A stretch of 64,000 nt of DNA, taken from assembly GCA_964019135.1 (NCBI GenBank), contig OZ025255.1, forward strand, positions 40,392,811 through 40,456,810, given 5' to 3'. Below the pieces are notes generated by a model that was not told the origin of the DNA, did no database searches, and worked only from the letters and a program-made list of their open reading frames with translations. Source of the stretch: Arenicola marina. Lineage: Eukaryota; Annelida; Polychaeta; Arenicolidae. The position numbers and the translations under genes are program-made. The first letter of the stretch is position 1; each line of letters starts with the position of its first letter. This document shows, one piece after another, positions 51,601-60,600 of this stretch.

Positions 51601-54600
51601 TATGCCGGATTGACGAATTCAGAAATCCTAGGTGTTGGTGTGACTTGCCTGACCCTTCGGCAATGGCCGATTGTTTGTATCGTCTTTGCGTACATTGGGC
51701 AACGGTAACTTGGAGTGTTGGAACACCGTTAGTAACCCGTCAAGGTCGTCTCCTTGTACTGAAGTAACCTTGGTAATGTCCTTTGCTTATGGTGATCTGA
51801 CCGTTTACAGAACAACAACACGGAGGAGGGCGGCGGGCTGACGAAGGACATTGTGCAGATGGCGATAAACGCCGCCAACCTGGACGGCGACGCTCAGCAC
51901 CAGAGTGAGTCGTCTGTTAACCATGGGAATGGCGTCACCAGTCTGAAGCCTGCCCCTAACCCCACCCCCCTCCCCTCCGCCCCTCCACACACACAGCACC
52001 AGGGTGAGTCTCGTCTGTAAACCTCGGCATGACGTCACCAGTCTGAAGCCTGTCCCCTACCCCCACCCCCCTCCCCTCCGCCCCTCCACACACACAGCAC
52101 CAGAGTGAGTCTCGTCTGTTAACCATGGGAATGGCGTCACCAGTCTGAAGCCTGCCCCTAACCCCACCCCCCTCCCCTCCGCCCCTCCACACACACAGCA
52201 CCAGGGTGAGTCTCGTCTGTAACCCTCGGCATGGCGTCACCAGCCTGAAGCCTAAAACATGGAACCCCCCCCCCCCCCTCCTCTATGTTCATGATCAAGC
52301 TGGAACATATACCCGTATAACACGTAAAGAGTGCATGAACACTCCTCAGGAAAAGTACGCCACTAAAAGACAGCGCCAGAATGAGTCGGCTGAAAACCAT
52401 GGGCATGACGTCACCAGTCTGGAGCCTGCCCCCTATCCCCCCATCCCACCTCTCTTCTATGTTGTCATGAGGATCAAGCTGGAACAGATACCCGTATTAC
52501 ACGTAGAGAGTGCACGAACTCCCCGAAGGAAAAACAACACTAAAAGACAACGTGACAACCTTGCGATATTGGGCAGTAAATGTGGAGCCTATTCTCAACC
52601 GGTGTACCCCATCCACGATCCATGTTACCCCTGTAACCTGATTCACCCATATTACAAGGTGAGCTTCCTATGTTCATCTTTGCAGACGTTGTGGACCGAT
52701 CTCTGCATTCAACAATATTGTTAAGTTGCTTTTTTATAATAAGATGTGTTGCATGTTCTTTTTACGCAGAAATCCTTGCCATCAAGGCCATTAACATCGC
52801 CCTGGACAGTGGGGATAATGCGGAGACGATGCGCGCGCTCCACAACCCCCATGCAGAGCTGCCCCCTGTCGACGACTTCGCAGACATGCTGTACCACTTG
52901 GAACTGAGGAACATGAAGTCCGAGAAGCAGGTCGGTGACGGAGTGCATGTGGCCTGGTTCTGTTGTCATTAGGACGTACATCTCTTCCTTGTACGTTATG
53001 CCGGGGGGGTGGGGGGGTGGGAGGGGGGCAGGCGTGGGACATGGTGGTTAGCGTGATCGGCGTTGTCTAGTGAGCTCTGCCAGGCCAGCCATCGTGCCGG
53101 GGTTCGGGGGTCCTCGACCCACTGGGGACAACCCGAATGGTCTGGTGGTCAGCAGGCTCGGCGTTGTCGAGTAAGCTCTGCCAGGCCAGCCATCGCGCCG
53201 GGGTTCGGGGACCACCCGCATGGTCTGGTGGTCAGCAGGCTCGGCGTTGTCGAGTAAGCTCTGCCAGGCCAGCCATCGTGCCGGGGTTCGGGGGTCCTCG
53301 ACCCACTGGGGACAACCCGAATGGTCTGGTGGTCAGCAGGCTCGGCGTTGTCGAGTAAGCTCTGCCAGGCCAGCCATCGCGCCGGGGTTCGGGGACCACC
53401 CGCATGGTCTGGTGGTCAGCAGGCTCGGCGTTGTCGAGTAAGCTCTGCCAGGCCAGCCATCGCGCCGGAGTTCGGGGACCACCCGAATGGTCTGGTGGTC
53501 AGCAGGCTCGGCGTTGTCGAGTGAGCTCTGCCAGGCCAGCCATCGCGCCGGAGTTCGGGGACCGCCCGAATGGTCTGGTGGTCAGCAGGCTCGGCGTTGT
53601 CGAGTAAGCTCTGCCAGGCCAGCCATCACGCCGGAGTTCGGGGACAACCCGAATGGTCTGGTGGTCAGCAGGCTCGGCGTTATCGAGTGAGCTCTGCCAG
53701 GCCAGCCATCGCGCCGGAGTTCGGGGACAACCTGAATGGTCTGGTGGTCAGCAGGCTCGGCGTTGTCGAGTGAGCTCTGCCAGGCCAGCCATCGCGCCGG
53801 AGTTCGGGGACAACCTGAATGGTCTGGTGGTCAGCAGGCTCGGCGTTGTCGAGTAAGCTCTGCCAGGCCAGCCATCGCGCCGGGGTTCGGGGACCACCCG
53901 CATGGTCTGGTGGTCAGCAGGCTCGGCGTTGTCGAGTAAGCTCTGCCAGGCCAGCCATCGCGCCGGAGTTCGGGGACCACCCGAATGGTCTGGTGGTCAG
54001 CAGGCTCGGCGTTGTCGAGTGAGCTCTGCCAGGCCAGCCATCGCGCCGGAGTTCGGGGACCGCCCGAATGGTCTGGTGGTCAGCAGGCTCGGCGTTGTCG
54101 AGTAAGCTCTGCCAGGCCAGCCATCACGCCGGAGTTCGGGGACAACCCGAATGGTCTGGTGGTCAGCAGGCTCGGCGTTGTCGAGTGAGCTCTGCCAGGC
54201 CAGCCATCGCGCCGGAGTTCGGGGACAACCTGAATGGTCTGGTGGTCAGCAGGCTCGGCGTTGTCGAGTGAGCTCTGCCAGGCCAGCCATCGCGCCGGGG
54301 TTCGGGGGTTTGCGCCTCACTCTGAGAGAATGTCTGTGTCTGCAGATTAAAAACGTTCTTTGCAAAGAGTCGGGGGTTACCCACCGGGAACATGGCTCCG
54401 CTTTACCCTTGATCCTCTCCCATTCATCTATTTACATGTCATCAAACCAACCAGCCAACCAACCAACTACACTGTTTGATATACTGCTTGACTCAATGAA
54501 TATATTTGTATTGTTCCAGTCCAGCTTAGACTACGAGGAATTGGTCGCGGGTGTCCAAGGTGAGTTTCTGTCTTACCCATTAATGGCCTGGTTCGGTTGT

Positions 54601-57600
54601 TAATGCGTTATCCACAATGAGCGGTCCATGCAGGCTCTGCTGCCGTCCTAGATGTATCCTTAGTTGTATGCCGATCATTTGTTGCTAAATAAAAACCTGA
54701 TTGAGTCCAACAATGTTTCGAATTGAAGTAATAGTTACCAGAGAGTTTTGGTGGTTGGGGTGGTGACCACTAGAGACCGTATTGACTGTGACCCCCCTGT
54801 TGGCTGGCTGTTGCTGCAGTGCTCTCGGCCATCGGTAGGCGGGGGGGGGGGGTGACTACGAGAGACCGTATTGACTGTGTGACCCCCCTGTTGGCTGGCT
54901 GTTGCTGCAGTGCTTTCCGCCATCGGTAGGGGGGGGGGGGGTGACTACGAGAGACCGTATTTACTGTGTGACCCCCCTGTTGGCTGGCTGTTGCTGCAGT
55001 GCTTTCCGCCATCGGTAGGGGGGGGGGGGTGACTACGAGAGACCGTATTGACTGTGACCCCCCTGTTGGCTGGCTGTTGCTGCAGTGCTCTCGGCCATCG
55101 GTAGGGGGGTGGGGGGTGACCACGAGAGACCGTATTGACTGTGTGACCCCCCCCCCCCCCCCCCTGTTGGCTGGCTGTTGCTGCAGTGCTCTCTGCCATC
55201 GGTAGGGGGGGGGGGGTGACCACGAGAGACCGTATTGACTGTGTGACCCCCCCCCCCCCCCCCCCCTGTTGGCTGGCTGTTGCTGCAGTGCTCTCGGCCA
55301 TCGGTAGGGGGGGGGTGACCACGAGAGACCGTATTGACTGTGACCCCCCTGTTGGCTGGCTGTTGCTGCAGTGCTCTCGGCCATCGGTAGGGGGGTGGGG
55401 GGTGACCACGAGAGACCGTATTGACTGTGTGACCCCCCCCCCCCTGTTGGCTGGCTGTTGCTGCAGTGCTCTCGGCCATCGGTAGGGGGGGGGGGGGTGA
55501 CCACGAGAGACCGTATTGACTGTGACCCCCCTGTTGGCTGGCTGTTGCTGCAGTGCTCTCTGCCATCGGTAGGGGGGGGGGGGGTGACCACTAGAGACCG
55601 TATTGACTGTGTGACCCCCCCCTGTTGGCTGGCTGTTGCTGCAGTGCTCTCGGTCATCGGTAGTGGGGGGGGGTGACCACGAGAGACCGTATTGACTGTA
55701 TGACCCCCCTGTTAGCTGGTTGTTGCTGCAGTGCTCTCCGCCATCGGTAGGGGGGGGGGGTGGTGACCACGAGAGACCGTATTAACTGTATGTGACCCCC
55801 CCTGTTGGCTGGCTGTTGCTGCAGTGCTCTCCGCCATCGCCCTCATCAACAAGACCATGGACACCGGCAACCCTGAGATGGCCTTCTCAGCACTGCAGAA
55901 CGAGGACGCCCACATCGTGAACGTGGACGAGGGCTGCCGGGAGAAGTACTACCAGACCATGGCCACCATGCGGGCAGCCAAACCCAAGGTCAGCACTCTC
56001 TCCATCCTCTTCCATTCAATAAGTACTACCAGACCATGGCCACCATGCGGGCAGCCAAACCCAAGGTCAGCACTCTCTCTGTCCTCTCCCATTCAATAAG
56101 TACTACCAGACCATGGCCACCATGCGGGCAGCCAAACCCAAGATCAGCACTCTCCTGTCCTCTCCCATTCAATAAGTACTACCAGACCATGGCCACCATG
56201 CGGGCAGCCAAACCCAAGATCAGCACTCTCTCTGTCCTCTCCCATTCAATAAGTACTACCAGACCATGGCCACCATGCGGGCAGCCAAACCCAAGGTCAG
56301 CACTCTCTCTGTGCTCTCCCATTCAATAAGTACTACCAGACCATGGCCACCATGCGGGCAGCCAAACCCAAGATCAGCACTCTCTCTGTCCTCTCCCATT
56401 CAATAAGTACTACCAGACCATGGCCACCATGCGGGCAGCCAAACCCAAGATCAGCACTCTCTCTGTCCTCTCCCATTCAGAAAGTACTACCAGACCATGA
56501 CCACCATGCGGGCAGCCAAACCCAAGGTCAGCACTCTCTCTGTGCTCTCCCATTCAATAAGTACTACCAGACCATGGCCACCATGCGGGCAGCCAAACCC
56601 AAGATCAGCACTCTCTCTGTCCTCTCCCATTCAATAAGTACTACCAGACCATGGCCACCATGCGGGCAGCCAAACCCAAGATCAGCACTCTCTCTGTCCT
56701 CTCCCATTCAATAAGTACTACCAGACCATGGCAACCATGCGGGCAGCCAAACCCAAGGTCAGCACTCTCTCTGTGCTCTCCCATTCAATAAGTACTACCA
56801 GACCATGGCCACCATGCGGGCAGCCAAACCCAAGATCAGCACTCTCTCTGTCCTCTCCCATTCAATAAGTACTACCAGACCATGGCCACCATGCGGGCAG
56901 CCAAACCCAAGATCAGCACTCTCTCTGTCCTCTCCCATTCAATAAGTACTACCAGACCATGGCCACCATGCGGGCAGCCAAACCCAAGGTCAGCACTCTC
57001 TCTGTCCTCTCCCATTCAATAAGTACTACCAGACCATGGCCACCATGCGGGCAGCCAAACCCAAGGTCAGCACTCTCTCTGTGCTCTCCCATTCAATAAG
57101 TACTACCAGACCATGACCACCATGCGGGCAGCCAAACCCAAGGTCAGCACTCTCTCCGTCCTCTCCCATTCAATAAGTACTACCAGACCATGGCCACCAT
57201 GCGGGCAGCCAAACCCAAGGTCAGCACTCTCTCTGTGCTCTCCCATTCAATAAGTACTACCAGACCATGGCCACCATGCGGGCAGCCAAACCCAAGATCA
57301 GCACTCTCTCTGTCCTCTCCCATTCAATAAGTACTACCAGACCATGGCCACCATGCGGGCAGCCAAACCCAAGGTCAGCACTCTTTCCGTCCTCTCCCAT
57401 TCAATAAGTACTACCAGACCATGGCCACCATGCGGGCAGCCAAACCCAAGATCAGCACTCTCTCTGTCCTCTCCCATTCAATAAGTACTACCAGACCATG
57501 GCAACCATGCGGGCAGCCAAACCCAAGGTCAGCACTCTCTCTGTGCTCTCCCATTCAATAAGTACTACCAGACCATGGCCACCATGCGGGCAGCCAAACC

Positions 57601-60600
57601 CAAGATCAGCACTCTCTCTGTCCTCTCCCATTCAATAAGTACTACCAGACCATGGCCACCATGCGGGCAGCCAAACCCAAGATCAGCACTCTCTCTGTCC
57701 TCTCCCATTCAATAAGTACTACCAGACCATGGCCACCATGCGGGCAGCCAAACCCAAGGTCAGCACTCTCTCTGTCCTCTCCCATTCAATAAGTACTACC
57801 AGACCATGGCCACCATGCGGGCAGCCAAACCCAAGGTCAGCACTCTCTCTGTGCTCTCCCATTCAATAAGTACTACCAGACCATGACCACCATGCGGGCA
57901 GCCAAACCCAAGGTCAGCACTCTCTCCGTCCTCTCCCATTCAATAAGTACTACCAGACCATGGCCACCATGCGGGCAGCCAAACCCAAGGTCAGCACTCT
58001 CTCTGTCCTCTCCCATTTCATAGACGCCGGGCTGAGTCAGAAATAGGGCGCTCGATCAAAGGTCATGTTTATTTGGTACCAAAAAGACCCCAGAGAAATA
58101 ATGTTATACATGTACATGTACAATGAAATTTGTAGCTTCCTTCCACTACGTCAGCTTGTTTGTTGACATTATTTGAAGTTCTGAAGAAACCCATCAAAAT
58201 ATGTAATACACGTATATTGAAACGTGTATTTTCCGTCGAATTGAATTGTGAGGTTGAATGGAATATTGAACATAAGTCGGCCATAACATTTTTCTGTGGG
58301 ATTGGACACTAATCACGAATCAACTTTACTTGTAAATATTGACATACCTGCTGACTGGTTTCCCGATCATATAAACTGATTACATCACGTTGCTTGTATG
58401 CAGACCAACGGTTTGTACATCGTTTCTGTTTTGTGTTATTTATGGACTGGCATAGTTTAAAATGAAATACCCGGTATGTAGCAATCAAACCCTCTTCTCA
58501 TTTCTCGCACAGACTACTACCAAGTTGCTGACCCACTTCGAGATCCAACAATGTGTGAACCAAGTCAACCAACAGGTGGTCGGCGAAAACGACAGTGAGT
58601 CAATCCATTTCTTCTTGTGTGTCGATTGCTGATTGTGATCGTTCGCTAACATGGTCATTAATGAGATACAACTCTGTTATATGTCGATATGCTTGATGCT
58701 GAAGGTGTTCACAGTTCAATACCAGAATGCGTATAAAAGGACTTCAGAGACTGTACTTGTTTTCGTACTACATAACCGTCATCTACCCCACCCCGCCCCA
58801 CCCCACCCCCCTGCATCTCACGTCCCATTATTGTCGTCAATGATAATCTCAATGATAATACGTTCGCGAACATGGTCATGAATGAGGTAAAACTCTAATG
58901 TTATATTTCTTCCTCGTTTGACTTGTCAGTAATCATCGAATGCTGACTTGTACTTCAGGAATCCTTGCGATCGGCAGGATCAATGAGGCCATTGACCAGG
59001 ATGTGCCGGCGGAGACTGTGGCCGCGTTAAAGTCCCCCGCTGCTATGATACAGGACATCGACCCGAAGCTTGCCAACTATTACCAACACCTGCTGAAGAA
59101 ACAGAAGCAACTGAGAGCACAAGTATGACCGGTTGAGACATATATTATACAATATTACCGTAGATAGCCCGTGCGATTCAGCCTTAGATTCACATTCATG
59201 CCAGATGTCCTATTGTCAGAATGATACCAACTTGAGTAAAATGTGCCTGTAATTAGCCTGAGACGTGAGGAGTTTGAGGAGAAAGCATAATTTAGCTATG
59301 AGAGAATATCGAGAATCCTCCGCAACCAATGAAGTCTATTTAATGTTCGTCAGAGCACCGATGTCGTTCGTCCAGACTCCCCTATTGCGTCACTATAACG
59401 GAATAATGTTATTCTTCAGGAGATTGACGACCCGACGGCGGCCTTGTGGGTTGAGGACATCCAGGACACCGTGGACCGCGCCAACCAACACGCCCTGGAC
59501 GGCAACAAACGTACGTCAGACCCTGGTGGGGGACCCGCGGGGCACACCTCTGTACGTCAGGTCCTGGTGGGGGACCCGCGGGGCACACCTCTGTACGTCA
59601 GGTCCTGGTGGGGGACCCGCGGGGCACACCTCTGTACGTCAGGTCCTGGTGGGGGACCCGCGGGGCACACCTCTGTACGTCAGGTCCTGGTGGGGGACCC
59701 GCGGGGCACAGCTCTGTACGTCAGGTCCTGGTGGGGGACCCGCGGGGCACACCTCTGTACGTCAGGTCCTGGTGGGGGACCCGCGGGGCACAGCTCTGTA
59801 CGTCAGGCCCTGGTGGGGGACCCGCGGGGCACAGCTCTGTGACACGGGTCCCACAACATCGACAGGACCTACATGCATGTGACACTGCTCCGCCTTATCC
59901 CATGTGCTGTGTGTGGGGAGATTATACCACCATGTACTTATTTAAGTAGAAGATAGGAGGCGACCCTTCCGGACCAGAAACAGTCGTAAATGTAGTTTTT
60001 TTTTCCATATTGTAACATATATTCCTCAACGTGAGAACGATATTAAATGCCATACTAACATTTCCCTTTGATCAGTATGTCCTGAGACCTCTGCGGTGTA
60101 GTGGTTAACGCAATAAATCGCAGACCAGCAGGTCCTGATGCCCTCCCTGGTGTAGTTGTTAACGCGCCAGACCGCAGATCAATAGGTCCTGGTGAATCTG
60201 GGGCGTGTTTATCCATTCATCACTTCATCATCCCGGGAGGTGCCAGGGCTGCCCAGTGTAGACCTTGTGTGTAGACCAGCTGTCTAACACACCACCATGT
60301 ACTTCCTTCCTGTCAGTGTCCATCGCTGTGGCGGCCATTAACATTGGGGTGGACACGGAAGACTCGGCCAACCTCCTCAACTGTCTCCTCAGCGTCGACG
60401 TGGGCCTCAACAGCGTCACGCCGACATGCGCAGACATGTACCTGCGCAGCCTGGCCGACTTCAAGGCAAAGAAAATGGCGTCGGGTACGGCTTCTATCGT
60501 CACGGCCATACGTGTCATCAAATACTGCTAAAGTGTATGTTAAGAGCGGAGGATGATGTGGCTATGATCACAGATTCGTTTAGACCCAAAGTGAAGGTCA

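Noticed and set aside
53041-54310. Cluster of tRNA genes
   Set aside because: The units have A- and B-box-like motifs and tRNA-like length, but I could not form acceptor and anticodon stems, and the B box departs from consensus in nearly all units.
56478-56525. One unit of the exon 15 donor array with a CAG acceptor (CATTCAGAAAG) as a special cassette exon
   Set aside because: Splicing at that CAG would give a 46-nt insert that breaks the frame, and the change is a single variant among 26 units.
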